The translations under genes were made by a program, and so were the position numbers. DNA of 64,000 nucleotides from JBKBKC01 sp046294265 (GTDB lineage Bacteria; Pseudomonadota; Alphaproteobacteria; Rhodobacterales; Rhodobacteraceae): positions 1-64,000 of the forward strand of contig JBKBKC010000012.1 of NCBI GenBank assembly GCA_046294265.1, read 5' to 3'. Every line of letters begins with the position of its first letter. Position 1 is the stretch's first letter. The notes under the pieces are model-generated. The model saw nothing but the letters and a program-made list of their open reading frames with translations, did not search any database and was not told the origin of the DNA. Below, one piece after another: positions 26,875 through 35,607 of the stretch.

Positions 26875-27552
26875 ATGATGACCGAGGATCAACCGACCGG
26901 CGCCGGAAAATCCGGCGACCGGCGCCGTTTTCGGCGCGAGGGTGAGGAACGGCGGCGCGAGGCGCTGATTTCCGCGGCGCTGGAGCTTGTGGCCGAGGGC
27001 GGCACGCAGGCGGCCACGGTGCGGGCGGTGGCCGAGCGGGCGGGGGTCACACCGGGGCTGATCCGGCATTATTTCCAGTCGCGCGAGGATCTGATGCGGG
27101 CGGCCTACGGGCGGGTGATGGCGCAGATGACGGCCAACAATGCGGCCGTTCTTGAGGGTGTGCCGGATGAGCCTGTGGCGCGCATGTCGGCCTTTGTGGC
27201 GGCCGGTCTGCGCCCTCCGGTGGTCGATCCGGCGGTGCTGGGCTTCTGGGCCGGGTTCATCCACATGGTGCGGCGCGATGCGGGGATGCGCGAGATGCAC
27301 CGGGCGACCTACTACGACTATCGCGACCGGTTGCAGGCGCTGATCGCAGCCCTGCCCCGTGCTGCGGGGCCCGAGCAGTTGCGCGCGGACGCCATCGCCT
27401 GCAATGCCGTGATCGACGGGCTGTGGCTGGAGGGGTCGCTGCTGACCGAGACCTTTGGCCCGGGCGAGTTGGAGCGGATCGGGCTGGCCTCGGTCGGCGC
27501 AATCCTCGGGGTTGATCTGTTGGGCGCTTCGCCGGGACGGGATGAAGAATGA
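26875..27552 (+). CDS. TetR/AcrR-family transcriptional regulator
   Basis: A 225-aa regulator. The helix-turn-helix spans about residues 25-70 (REALISAALELVAEGGTQAA, TVRAVAERAGVTPGLIRHYF). The C-terminal ligand domain (FVAAGLRPPVVDPAVLGFWA) resembles the BetI-like TetR_C_6 type. Two adjacent ATGs at 26875 and 26878 are possible starts. It is the first gene of an operon with the aminotransferase and decarboxylase, whose ATG overlaps its stop, and it is divergent from the ABC transporter. It probably controls both arms in response to arginine or a 2-keto derivative, which is inference. Confidence 0.93.
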   Translation: MMTEDQPTGAGKSGDRRRFRREGEERRREALISAALELVAEGGTQAATVRAVAERAGVTPGLIRHYFQSREDLMRAAYGRVMAQMTANNAAVLEGVPDEPVARMSAFVAAGLRPPVVDPAVLGFWAGFIHMVRRDAGMREMHRATYYDYRDRLQALIAALPRAAGPEQLRADAIACNAVIDGLWLEGSLLTETFGPGELERIGLASVGAILGVDLLGASPGRDEE

Positions 27553-28727
27553 GATATGCGGATGTGACCACGCGGCTGCAGGGTCTGGCAGGGGCGAAAT
27601 GGGATCTGCATGCCCGTGCGCGTGCCATGCGGGCGGCGGGGGGGCCGGTGCTGGAGCTGACCATCGGCGAGCCGGACGTGCCCACGCCGCCCGCGATGGT
27701 GGCCGTGGCGCAGGCGGCGATGGCGGCGGGGCGCACCGGATACAGCAACGGGCGGGGCGAGGCGGGGTTGGTCGCGGCGCTGGCCGCGCGTTATTCCGCG
27801 CGGCGGGGACGGGCGTTCGGGCCCCAGAATGTCATGTGTTTTCCGGGCACGCAGACCACGCTGTTTGCTGTGATGCAGGCGCTGGCGGGGCCGGGGGACG
27901 AGGTGCTGGTGGGCGACCCGATGTATGCCACCTATGAGGGGGTGATCGCCGCCACCGGGGCCGCGATGGTGCCGGTGCCGCTGGACCCCGCGCGGGGGTT
28001 TCGCATCGACGCCGCGGACATCGCGGCAAGGATCACGCCGCGGTCGCGGGTGATCTGGCTGAACACGCCGCACAATCCCACGGGGGCGGTGCTGGGGCTG
28101 GAGGGGTTGCGGGCCATCGGCGCGCTGGCCGAGGCGCATGACCTGTGGATCCTCTGCGACGAGGTTTATGAGGAGATGGTATTCGACGGCGCCACCTTCG
28201 CCAGTCCGCTGGACCTGCCAGCACTTGCCGGGCGGGTGGTGGTGACCTCCTCCATCTCGAAATCCCATGCGGCACCGGGGTTCCGGTCGGGCTGGTGCGT
28301 GGGGCCGGAGGAGTTCTGCACACGGCTCTTGCCGCTGTCGGAGACGATGCTGTTCGGCAACCAGCCCTTCATCGCCGACATGACCGAGCAGGCGGTATCC
28401 GCCCCCTCGCCCGTGGCCGCCGGGATGCGCGCGCGGTTTGCCCGACGGGCGGGGATGATCGCCGCGCGGCTGGACGGGGTGGCGGGGCTGCGGGTGATGC
28501 GGCCCGAGGCGGGGATGTTTGCGCTGGTCGATGTGCGGTCGGTCTGTGCCTCTGGCGTGGAGTTCGCCGGGCGGCTCTTGGAGGAGCAGGGGGTTGCGGT
28601 CATGCCGGGCGAGAGCTTCGGCGCCGCGACGGCGGGCTGGCTGCGCCTGAGCCTGACGCAGCCGGATGACGTGACCGCCGAGGCCTGCGAAAGGATCGCG
28701 GCGTTGGCCGGGGCGATGGCATTATGA
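27549..28727 (+). CDS. aruH: Class I/II aminotransferase, probable arginine:pyruvate transaminase (AruH-like)
   Basis: PLP enzyme of 392 aa starting MRYADVTTRLQGLAGAKWDL. The PLP lysine is Lys238 in TSSISKSHAAPGFRSGW. Other fold-type I motifs are LNTPHNPTGAVLG, ILCDEVYEEMVFDG and MRPEAGMFALVDVRS. The N terminus and motif spacing resemble Pseudomonas AruH (arginine:pyruvate transaminase), and the next gene is an AruI-like decarboxylase, so transamination of arginine to 2-ketoarginine is the best reading. Valine-pyruvate or aspartate-type activity cannot be excluded. ATGA overlap with tetR; its own stop overlaps the start of the next gene. Confidence 0.82.
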   Translation: MRYADVTTRLQGLAGAKWDLHARARAMRAAGGPVLELTIGEPDVPTPPAMVAVAQAAMAAGRTGYSNGRGEAGLVAALAARYSARRGRAFGPQNVMCFPGTQTTLFAVMQALAGPGDEVLVGDPMYATYEGVIAATGAAMVPVPLDPARGFRIDAADIAARITPRSRVIWLNTPHNPTGAVLGLEGLRAIGALAEAHDLWILCDEVYEEMVFDGATFASPLDLPALAGRVVVTSSISKSHAAPGFRSGWCVGPEEFCTRLLPLSETMLFGNQPFIADMTEQAVSAPSPVAAGMRARFARRAGMIAARLDGVAGLRVMRPEAGMFALVDVRSVCASGVEFAGRLLEEQGVAVMPGESFGAATAGWLRLSLTQPDDVTAEACERIAALAGAMAL

Positions 28728-30280
28728 CGGTTGGGCAGGCCTTGGTGGCGGGGCTGGCTGCGCGGGGGGTCGAGGTGGTGTTCGGCATTCCGGGCGTGCA
28801 CACGATCGAACTCTATCGCGGGCTGGCAGGATCGGGGGTGCGGCATGTCACGGTGCGGCACGAGCAGGGCGCGGTCTTTGCCGCCGACGGCTATGCCCGG
28901 GTGTCGGGGCGGCCCGGCGTGGCCTTTGTGATCACCGGGCCGGGGGTGACGAATGCGCTGACCGCGATGGCGCAGGCAAAGGCGGATTCGGTGCCGGTGC
29001 TGGTGGTGTCGGGGGTGAACCGGCTGGGCACGCTGGGGCGGGGGCTGGGACATCTGCATGAGCTGCCGGACCAGCGGGGGATGGTGGCGACGCTGTGTCC
29101 GTCGTTCCGGGTGGAGGGGCCTCAGGACCTTGGCCCTGCGCTGGATGCGGCCTTTGCGGCGATGACCGCGGGCCGTCCGGGACCTGCCCATATCGAGGTG
29201 CCGCTGGATGTGATGGCCCTGCCCTGCCCCGCCTTGCCCGCCCCTGTTGCGGTGGAGCGGACGGAGCCGGACGCGGCAGAGATCGCGGCGGCGGTGGCGC
29301 ATCTGGCGGGCGCGCGCGCGCCGGTGATCCTTGCGGGCGGCGGGGCGGTGCGGGCCGGGGCGGCGCTGCGGGCGCTGGCCGCGCGGATGGACGCGCCGGT
29401 GGTGCTGACGGCCAACGCGCGGGGCCTGATGGCGGGGCATCCGCTGGCGGTGCCCGCCTCGCCCTCGCTTCCCGCCGTGCGGGCGCTGATCGCGGGCGCA
29501 GACCGCGTGCTGGCGGTGGGGACCGAGATCGGGCCCACGGATTACGACATGTATGCGGTGGGGGGTGTGCCCGACCTGTCGGCCATGGTGCGGGTGGATG
29601 TCTGCACCGAGCAATTGGCCCGGCACCCGGCGGCGGTGCGGGTGCGCGGCGATGCGGCGGCGGTGCTGGAGCGGCTGGTGCCGGGGCTGGCGCAGGGCGC
29701 GGGCGACGGGGCGGCACGGGCGGCGGCGGCGCGGGTGGCCGCGCGGGCCGGGCTTGACCCCCACATGCCCGCGCAATTGGCGATGGTCGAGGCGATCCGC
29801 GATGCCCTGCCCGGCGCGGTGATCGTGGGCGACAGCACGCAGCCCGTCTATGCCGGGAACCTGTATCTGGCGCATGACCGGCCGGGCGGCTGGTTCAACG
29901 CCGCCATGGGATATGGCGCGCTGGGGTTCGCGCCCGGGGCGGCGCTGGGGGCGGCGGTGGCGGGGGCGGCCCCGGTGGTCTGCCTGATCGGGGACGGCGG
30001 GTTGCAGTTCAGCCCCGGAGAGCTGCGCTCGGCCGTCGATGAGGGGCTGGCGATCACCTATGTGGTCTGGAACAACGCTGGCTTTCGCGAGATCGCCGAG
30101 GCGATGCGGGGTGCGGGTGCGCCGGTGATCGGCTGCACGCCCTCGCCCCTGCGGATGGAGCCGTTTGCGGCGGCCTGCGATCTGCCCTTTGCCCGGGTGG
30201 GGATGGACCCGGCGGCGCTCTGCGCAGCCCTGCGGGTGCCGCATGGGGGGCCGCGGCTGATCGAGGTGATGGCGGACTGA
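28724..30280 (+). CDS. aruI: ThDP-dependent 5-guanidino-2-oxopentanoate decarboxylase (AruI-like)
   Basis: Thiamine diphosphate enzyme of 518 aa. The N-terminal pyrimidine-binding domain has FGIPGVHTIELYRGL and the catalytic Glu in VRHEQGAVFAADGYAR. The middle domain begins ARAPVILAGGGAVRAG. The C-terminal ThDP domain has CLIGDGGLQFSPGELRSAV ... VVWNNAGFREI, the GDG...NN motif. The VHTIELYRG segment and the tetR-aminotransferase context point to decarboxylation of 2-ketoarginine to 4-guanidinobutyraldehyde. Acetolactate synthase-like alternatives are less likely because no small subunit is present. ATGA overlap with the aminotransferase. Confidence 0.87.
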   Translation: MTVGQALVAGLAARGVEVVFGIPGVHTIELYRGLAGSGVRHVTVRHEQGAVFAADGYARVSGRPGVAFVITGPGVTNALTAMAQAKADSVPVLVVSGVNRLGTLGRGLGHLHELPDQRGMVATLCPSFRVEGPQDLGPALDAAFAAMTAGRPGPAHIEVPLDVMALPCPALPAPVAVERTEPDAAEIAAAVAHLAGARAPVILAGGGAVRAGAALRALAARMDAPVVLTANARGLMAGHPLAVPASPSLPAVRALIAGADRVLAVGTEIGPTDYDMYAVGGVPDLSAMVRVDVCTEQLARHPAAVRVRGDAAAVLERLVPGLAQGAGDGAARAAAARVAARAGLDPHMPAQLAMVEAIRDALPGAVIVGDSTQPVYAGNLYLAHDRPGGWFNAAMGYGALGFAPGAALGAAVAGAAPVVCLIGDGGLQFSPGELRSAVDEGLAITYVVWNNAGFREIAEAMRGAGAPVIGCTPSPLRMEPFAAACDLPFARVGMDPAALCAALRVPHGGPRLIEVMAD

Positions 30281-30311
30281 CGCCCGGCGGCGCGCGGGTG
30301 GGGGGCGCAGA

Positions 30312-30352
30312 TGGGTATTTGGGCAAAGAAGAGAACAGGGGGCGCGCCCCCT
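30312..30352. terminator. Repeat element and GC stem-loop after the decarboxylase
   Basis: GGGTATTTGGGCAAAGAAGA (30313-30332) matches the element beside dnaG at 5464. The perfect palindrome AGGGGGCGCGCCCCCT (30337-30352) follows, then TTTCATGTG. It lies between aruI and the class III aminotransferase and probably ends the first operon. Confidence 0.7.
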
Positions 30353-30404
30353 TTCATGTGATCAAAATATCAAGGATAAGGCGGCGCGTCTGGAGGGGCC
30401 TGCG

Positions 30405-31778
30405 ATGACCGACCACAGGATTGCCGGCGTGCCGGTCGCGCGAATAGCCGCGTTCCGCGAGGCGGAGGCGGCGCGCTATGCCAAAGGGCGCCCGAAGTCG
30501 CGCGCGGCGGCAGGCCGGGCGGGGGCCTGGCTGGACGCGGTGCCGATGCACTGGATGACCGACTGGCCAATGCCCTTTGCGATGCGGGTGGAGCAGGCGC
30601 AGGGCGCGCGGCTGACCTGCATCGACGGGTTCGAGATCGACGATTTCTGTCTGGGCGATACCGGCGCGATGTTCGGCCACGCACCTGCGCCTTTGGCCCG
30701 GGCCATCCGGCGACAGGCGCGGCGGGGGCTGACCTACATGCTGCCGACCGAGGCCGCGGAGGAGGCGGGGCGCCTTTTGGTCGAGGTTTGGGGGGATTTC
30801 CGCTGGCAGGTGGCGATGACGGCGACGGATGCCAACCGCTTTGCCCTGCGCGTGGCCCGCGCGGTGACGGGGCGGCCCCGGGTGCTGGTGTTCGATGGCT
30901 GTTATCACGGCACGGTGGACGAGGCGATGGTGGCGCGGGAGGGCGGCCGCACGGTGGCGCGGCCCGGGCTGGTGGGGCAGGTGCAGGACCTCACCCTCGG
31001 CGCCGTGGCCTGCGATTTCAACGATCTGGCGGGGGTGGCGGCGGCGCTGGCCAAGGGCGATGTGGCGGCCGTTCTGACCGAGCCGGTGATGACCAATTCC
31101 TGCATGGTGCTGCCCGAGCCGGGGTTCCTGGAGGGGCTGCGCGCGCTGTGCACCGCGCATGGCGCGCTGTTGATCATCGACGAGACGCATACTCAATCGA
31201 CGGGGCGGGGCGGCTATACGGCGGCGCAGGGGCTGGATCCCGACATCCTGGTGGTGGGCAAGTGCGTGGCGGGCGGGATGCCCATGGCCGTCTGGGGCCT
31301 GCGCGGGCCTGTGGCGGCGCGTCTGGCCGACTATCACGCGACGCGGCCTGCGGGCCATTCGGGCATGGGCACCACGCTCGCGGGCAATGCGATGCAGCTT
31401 GCCTGCCTCGCGGCCACGCTTGCCGAGGTGGCCACCGAAAAGGCCCATGCTCATATGGAGAAAGGGGCCGCGCGGCTGGAGGCCGGCCTTGCCGGTGCCA
31501 TCGCGCGCCATGGCCTGCCCTGGCATGTGGTGCGGGTGGGCGCGCGGGTGGAGTTCATCTGCGCCCCCGGCCCCCTGCGCAGCGGGGCCGAGGCGGCCGC
31601 CGCGCATCACCCGCCGGTGGAACAGGCTGTGCATCTGGGCCTTCTGAACCGGGGCTGCCTGATCGCGCCCTTCCACAACATGATGCTGGTGTCGCCCGCG
31701 ACCCGGAAACGCCAGATCGACCGCCTGGTTGCCGCCTTCGACGAGGTGCTGGGCGTGCTGACCGGGGGGCGGCCATGA
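30405..31778 (+). CDS. Class III (GSAM-like) aminotransferase
   Basis: PLP aminotransferase of 457 aa related to glutamate-1-semialdehyde aminomutase and omega-amino acid transaminases. It has the PLP lysine at Lys286 in LVVGKCVAGGMPMAVW, the Asp motif ALLIIDETHTQSTGRGG, the phosphate-binding region RVLVFDGCYHGTVDEAM, and AGHSGMGTTLAGNAMQLACL. It is too long and too diverged to be HemL. Its stop overlaps the start of a glutamine-synthetase-like gene by 4 bp, so the pair probably acts on one amine substrate. Following the arginine genes, a polyamine or guanidino amine is possible but unproven. Confidence 0.88.
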   Translation: MTDHRIAGVPVARIAAFREAEAARYAKGRPKSRAAAGRAGAWLDAVPMHWMTDWPMPFAMRVEQAQGARLTCIDGFEIDDFCLGDTGAMFGHAPAPLARAIRRQARRGLTYMLPTEAAEEAGRLLVEVWGDFRWQVAMTATDANRFALRVARAVTGRPRVLVFDGCYHGTVDEAMVAREGGRTVARPGLVGQVQDLTLGAVACDFNDLAGVAAALAKGDVAAVLTEPVMTNSCMVLPEPGFLEGLRALCTAHGALLIIDETHTQSTGRGGYTAAQGLDPDILVVGKCVAGGMPMAVWGLRGPVAARLADYHATRPAGHSGMGTTLAGNAMQLACLAATLAEVATEKAHAHMEKGAARLEAGLAGAIARHGLPWHVVRVGARVEFICAPGPLRSGAEAAAAHHPPVEQAVHLGLLNRGCLIAPFHNMMLVSPATRKRQIDRLVAAFDEVLGVLTGGRP

Positions 31779-33160
31779 CCAGCCCCTCCGGCTCTTCCCC
31801 CGCCGAGGCCGAGGCCTTTCTGGCCGCGCACCCCGAGGTCGAGGCCATCGACCTCGTGCTGCACGATGCCAACGGGATCGGGCGGGGCAAGATCATCCGG
31901 CGGCATGAGCTGATGGGGTTCTACAAGGCCGGGCGGCACCTGCCGGTGTCGATCCTGGGCCTGGACATCTGCGGCGAGGACGTGCACGAGACCGGGCTGA
32001 TCTGGGACCAGGGCGACGGCGACCTGCGTGCCTGGCCGGTGCAGGGAACGCTGGTCCCCCTGCACGGGACGAACCCCGCGCGGGCCGAGGTGCTGATGAG
32101 CCTTTACGACCTTGACGGGCAGCCCATGACCTCGGACCCGCGCCATGCGCTGGCCCGTCAGGTGCAGGCGATGGCGGCGCGGGGCCTGCATCCGGCGGGG
32201 GCCTTCGAGCTGGAATTCTTCCTCCTGGCCAACGAACGCGGCCCCGATGGCCGGGTGCAGCCCGCCCGCGACGTGCTGGACGGGCGCGCGAACACCCGGA
32301 CCGAGGTCTATTCGGTCGATCACCTGCACGGGATGCTGCCCCTCTTCAGCGATATCTATGCCGGGGCGGACAAGGCCGGGATCACTGCCGAGACGATGAT
32401 CTCGGAATACGCGCCGGGGCAGTATGAACTGACGCTGCACTACCGCAGGGATGTGATGCAGGCCGCCGATGACCTGATCCGGCTGAAGCGGATCGTGCGG
32501 GCGCAGGCGCGGGCGCATGGGGTGACGGCCTGCTTCATGGCCAAACCGGTAGAGCGATACGCGGGGTCGGGGATGCATTTACACGTGTCCCTTCTGGACG
32601 GCGCGGGGCGCAATGTCTTTGTCGAGGACGTGCCCGGCCAGTGGTCCGACACCATCCTGCACGCCATCGGCGGCCTGCGCGCCACGATGGGCGAGGCGAT
32701 GCTGGTCTTTGCCCCCCATGCCAATTCCTGGCGCCGTTTCGCCGCGCAGTCCTATGCGCCTGTCTCGCCGACCTGGGGGGTCAACAATCGCTCGGTGGCC
32801 CTGCGGATCCCTGCAGGCGACATCGCCGCGCGGCGGATCGAGCATCGCCCGGCGGGGGTGGACGCGAACCCCTATCTGGTGGCGGCCACGGTGCTTGCGG
32901 GTATCGCCAAGGGGATCGACGAGGGCATCGACCCCGGCGCGGAGACGACAGGCAACGGTTATGCCGATGCCCCCGACGCGCCCGCGATCCCGCGCGACTG
33001 GCGCAGCGCGATCGAGGCGGCGACGGACTCGGACTTCCTGCGCACGGCACTTGGGCCCGACATGCACCGCACCTTCTGCGCCATCAAGGCGGCCGAACAC
33101 GCCCGTGTCGCGCGCACCATCGCGGATGTGGACTACGACCTCTACCTGCACAGCGTCTGA
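31775..33160 (+). CDS. Glutamine synthetase-family gamma-glutamyl-amine ligase
   Basis: ATP-grasp-like ligase of the glutamine synthetase fold, 461 aa. Landmarks are the N-terminal domain (EAIDLVLHDANGIGRGKIIR), the metal-binding Glu in FELEFFL, the EYAPGQYELTL segment, the ATP/ammonia-site AKPVERYAGSGMHLHVSLLD, and NNRSVALRIPAGDIAARRIE with the phosphate-binding Arg. The absence of the adenylylation loop tyrosine context and the short length separate it from GlnA and place it with PuuA-like gamma-glutamylpolyamine or ethanolamine synthetases. ATGA overlap with the aminotransferase. The upstream open frame inside that gene is not coding. Confidence 0.88.
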   Translation: MTSPSGSSPAEAEAFLAAHPEVEAIDLVLHDANGIGRGKIIRRHELMGFYKAGRHLPVSILGLDICGEDVHETGLIWDQGDGDLRAWPVQGTLVPLHGTNPARAEVLMSLYDLDGQPMTSDPRHALARQVQAMAARGLHPAGAFELEFFLLANERGPDGRVQPARDVLDGRANTRTEVYSVDHLHGMLPLFSDIYAGADKAGITAETMISEYAPGQYELTLHYRRDVMQAADDLIRLKRIVRAQARAHGVTACFMAKPVERYAGSGMHLHVSLLDGAGRNVFVEDVPGQWSDTILHAIGGLRATMGEAMLVFAPHANSWRRFAAQSYAPVSPTWGVNNRSVALRIPAGDIAARRIEHRPAGVDANPYLVAATVLAGIAKGIDEGIDPGAETTGNGYADAPDAPAIPRDWRSAIEAATDSDFLRTALGPDMHRTFCAIKAAEHARVARTIADVDYDLYLHSV

Positions 33161-33182
33161 GGGCGCCTCGGCCCGAAAAGTC

Positions 33183-33199
33183 GGGGGCTCCGCGCCCCC
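33183..33199. terminator. Stem-loop between convergent genes
   Basis: GGGGGC (33183-33188), loop TCCGC, GCCCCC (33194-33199). It lies between the ligase stop (33160, plus) and the response-regulator stop (33224, minus) and could serve both as a bidirectional terminator. Confidence 0.6.
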
Positions 33200-33223
33200 T
33201 CGGCCTTCGTGTTGCGGCCAGCG

Positions 33224-33829
33224 TCAGACCAGGCCGCAGTTGCGCGCGATCATCGCCGCGTGGGTGCGGTTGCGGGCGCCGAGCTTGCGGCTCAGTGTCT
33301 TGACATGCAGCTTGACCGTCACTTCCTGCAGTTCCAGGTCGCGGGCGATCTCCTTGTTCGACTTGCCCGCGCAGATGCCGCGCAGCACGGTGGATTCGCG
33401 CCCCGTCAGCAGGCCCGGGGCGGCGCCCGGTTCGGGGTCGGGTGTCAGCAGGCCCATCGGCATGAATTTCTCGCCCCGCGCCATGACGCGGACGGCGGCG
33501 ACCATGGCGCGGGCGGACATCTTTTTTGGAACGAAGCCGCGCGCGCCCGCCTCCAGCGCGGCCTCGGCCAGATCGCGCGAGGTGGTGCCGGACATGAGCG
33601 CCACCGCCCCCCCCCGCGCGGCCTTCACCGCCATGTCGAGGCCCGCAAGACCCTCGAGCCCGGGCAGGCCCGCGTCGATCAGGGCCACGTCGTAGCGCCC
33701 GTGCGCCAGTGCGGCGATCACGTCGGGCAGGGTGGCCAGCGTGGTGACCGCTTCCATGCCCTCGGCCAGCAGGAACGCCGCAACCGTCTCGCGCAGCAGG
33801 TCATGATCATCCGCGACGAGGATCCTCAT
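33224..33829 (-). CDS. LuxR/NarL-family response regulator
   Basis: A 201-aa two-component regulator. The receiver domain starts MRILVADDHDLLRETVAAFL, with acidic pocket Asp7/Asp8, phospho-acceptor Asp52 in VALIDAGLPG, a conserved Ser/Thr in LMSGTTS and Lys102 in GFVPKKM. The C-terminal HTH is LTGRESTVLRGICAGKSNKE, IARDLELQEVTVKLHVKTLS, typical of NarL-type regulators. No kinase gene is adjacent; the hybrid kinase at 57351 is the only one in the window and has its own receiver. The target genes are unknown. Confidence 0.93.
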   Translation of the reverse strand: MRILVADDHDLLRETVAAFLLAEGMEAVTTLATLPDVIAALAHGRYDVALIDAGLPGLEGLAGLDMAVKAARGGAVALMSGTTSRDLAEAALEAGARGFVPKKMSARAMVAAVRVMARGEKFMPMGLLTPDPEPGAAPGLLTGRESTVLRGICAGKSNKEIARDLELQEVTVKLHVKTLSRKLGARNRTHAAMIARNCGLV

Positions 33830-33944
33830 GGCCTGGCAATACCTCCTGCAATACGGACGTCGACACAGTGGAGCCTAACACGCTGAGGGCAAGTTTCCAG
33901 TATTGCGGCCACATGAAAAACGGGCGCGTGGGGTGCGGGGGCCG

Positions 33945-35003
33945 TCACGCCCCCCAGCTGCGCGCCAGGACATCCAGCCAGTTGCGCGAGGCCAGCCGCA
34001 CGATCAGGTCGCGGCCATAGCCATGCGCGGCCAGCGCGTCCAGAAAGGCCGGTAGGCCGGTCACGTCGCCCAGGGGCGCGGGCATGGTCGCGCCGTCGAA
34101 ATCCGAGCCAAAGCCGACACCCCCCTCGCCGAGGATGGCGATCAGGTGGTCGAGGTGGCGCAGCATCGGCTCCCATCCCATGGCGGGGTCGGTGCGCCCG
34201 TCGGGGCGCAGGAACACGGTGGCGAAGTTCAGCCCGACAAGGCCGCCGCTGTCGCGGATCGTGGCCAGCTGCCGATCGGTCAGGTTGCGCGACGAGGGTG
34301 CGACGGCATGGGCGTTGGAATGGCTGGCGATCAGGGGCGCGGTGGACAGCCGCGCGACATCCTCGAACCCCGCCGCGTTCAGGTGGCTGAGGTCGATCAC
34401 GATGCCCAGGTCATTGCAGGCCCGCACCAGCCGCCGCCCGGCTTCGGTCAGGCCGGGGCCATGGTCGGGCGTGGCAGGAAATGCGAAGGGCACGCCATGG
34501 CCAAAAACCGTGGGCCGCGACCAGACCGGCCCCAGCGACCGCAGGCCCATGGCGTGAAAGGCGTAAAGCGCGTCCAGCCCCTCGTCGATCGCCTCGGCCC
34601 CCTCCATGTGCATGACGCCCGCAATCGCGCCGTCGCGCAAGGCATCCGCGATCTGGGCCGTGCTGCGGCACAGCCGGAACGCACCCGCACTGTCGCGCGC
34701 CATGCCCATCAGCTGCGCGGCCATCGCCAGCGCCACCGGCTGCGCCGCCGCCAGCGGCACCGGGGGCGGCAAGGGCAGCGCATAGGGCGGCGAGTTCATC
34801 AGCGCCTCCAGATCGCCCAGCGCGGGATCGGCGGGCGAGGGCACATAGATCGCGAACAATCCGCCCGCGAACCCGCCCGCCCGCATCCGCGGCAGGTCGA
34901 TATGCCCGCGTCCCTCGCCCCGCAGCCAGAGCGCCGCGCGGTCGGGGTTGCGCCAGAGGCGCAGCAGGATGTCGTTGTGGCCGTCAAAGACGGGAATGGT
35001 CAT
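33945..35003 (-). CDS. Membrane dipeptidase (peptidase family M19)
   Basis: Zinc dipeptidase of 352 aa related to renal dipeptidase. Metal ligands are His and Asp in FDGHNDILLRL, the bridging Glu in AGVMHMEGAEAIDEG, and His in LSHLN and ASHSNAHAV, with GVGFGSDFDGATM near the C terminus. There is no signal peptide (MTIPVFDGHND start), so it is probably cytoplasmic, cleaving dipeptides, possibly with D-residues. It is transcribed alone and lies upstream of the LuxR gene in the same direction, with a 115-bp gap. Confidence 0.93.
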   Translation of the reverse strand: MTIPVFDGHNDILLRLWRNPDRAALWLRGEGRGHIDLPRMRAGGFAGGLFAIYVPSPADPALGDLEALMNSPPYALPLPPPVPLAAAQPVALAMAAQLMGMARDSAGAFRLCRSTAQIADALRDGAIAGVMHMEGAEAIDEGLDALYAFHAMGLRSLGPVWSRPTVFGHGVPFAFPATPDHGPGLTEAGRRLVRACNDLGIVIDLSHLNAAGFEDVARLSTAPLIASHSNAHAVAPSSRNLTDRQLATIRDSGGLVGLNFATVFLRPDGRTDPAMGWEPMLRHLDHLIAILGEGGVGFGSDFDGATMPAPLGDVTGLPAFLDALAAHGYGRDLIVRLASRNWLDVLARSWGA

Positions 35004-35047
35004 GCGCCGTGCCCTTGTCGGTGGGTATGCGGCACACCCTTGCAGGC

Positions 35048-35080
35048 GGCAAGGGGCGCGGCAAGGGGCGCGGCAAGGAC
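35048..35080. repeat. Short 12-bp tandem repeat upstream of the dipeptidase
   Basis: GGCAAGGGGCGC occurs at 35048-35059 and 35060-35071, with a partial third copy to 35080 (GGCAAGGAC). It lies in the spacer between the Hsp20 stop and the dipeptidase start, so it could lie in the dipeptidase leader or promoter. Confidence 0.75.
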
Positions 35081-35093
35081 GCAGGCATGCGAA

Positions 35094-35120
35094 GGGGGCG
35101 CGCCCCGTGGACGCGCCCCC
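35094..35120. terminator. GC-rich stem-loop after the hsp20 gene
   Basis: GGGGGCGCG (35094-35102), 9-nt loop, CGCGCCCCC (35112-35120). It is 19 bp beyond the hsp20 stop codon on the minus strand. No long T-run follows, as is common in these genomes. Confidence 0.6.
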
Positions 35121-35138
35121 CTGTCCTGCGTTGCAGGA

Positions 35139-35603
35139 TCAGCCCTGCGTCGTTTCCAGCGCGCGCGCCTCAACCGTGTCGCCGCGGGCGATCTCGATGC
35201 GGCGGGGCTTCAGCGCCTCGGGCGTCTCGCGCACCAGGTCGATGTGGAGCATCCCGTGCTCATGCGCGGCCCCCGTCACCTTGACATGATCCGCGAGGGC
35301 AAAGCGGCGCTCGAACGCGCGGGTGGCGATGCCGCGGTGCAGGTAGTGGCGGGCGGGTTCCTCGGCGGCCTTGCGGGCGGTGATGAAGAGGGTCTGCTCC
35401 TTCACCTCGACCGACAGCTCGTCGGGCGAGAACCCGGCGACGGCGACCGAGATGCGATAACCATGTTCGGCCGTCTTTTCGATGTTGTAGGGCGGGTAGG
35501 TCTGGGCACCCACGTCCGAGGACAGGGCGCGGTCCATCAGGTCGGCGATGCGGTCAAAGCCGACCGTGGCACGGTAGAGCGGGGTGAAATCGAGCGAACG
35601 CAT
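35139..35603 (-). CDS. Small heat-shock protein Hsp20 (alpha-crystallin family)
   Basis: ATP-independent holdase chaperone of 154 aa. The N terminus is MRSLDFTPLYRATVGFDRIA, similar to IbpA/HspA class sHSPs (LxPLYRSTVGFDR). The alpha-crystallin domain runs from YPPYNIEKTAEHGYRISVAV to RRFALADHVKVTGAAHEHGM, ending HIDLVRETPEALKPRRIEI. ATG 35603 has GGAGG upstream at 7 nt. The leader carries a sigma-32-like promoter (35695-35723) and a candidate ROSE hairpin hiding the ribosome binding site, so heat induction at two levels is expected. Confidence 0.95.
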   Translation of the reverse strand: MRSLDFTPLYRATVGFDRIADLMDRALSSDVGAQTYPPYNIEKTAEHGYRISVAVAGFSPDELSVEVKEQTLFITARKAAEEPARHYLHRGIATRAFERRFALADHVKVTGAAHEHGMLHIDLVRETPEALKPRRIEIARGDTVEARALETTQG

Positions 35604-35607
35604 GGGT

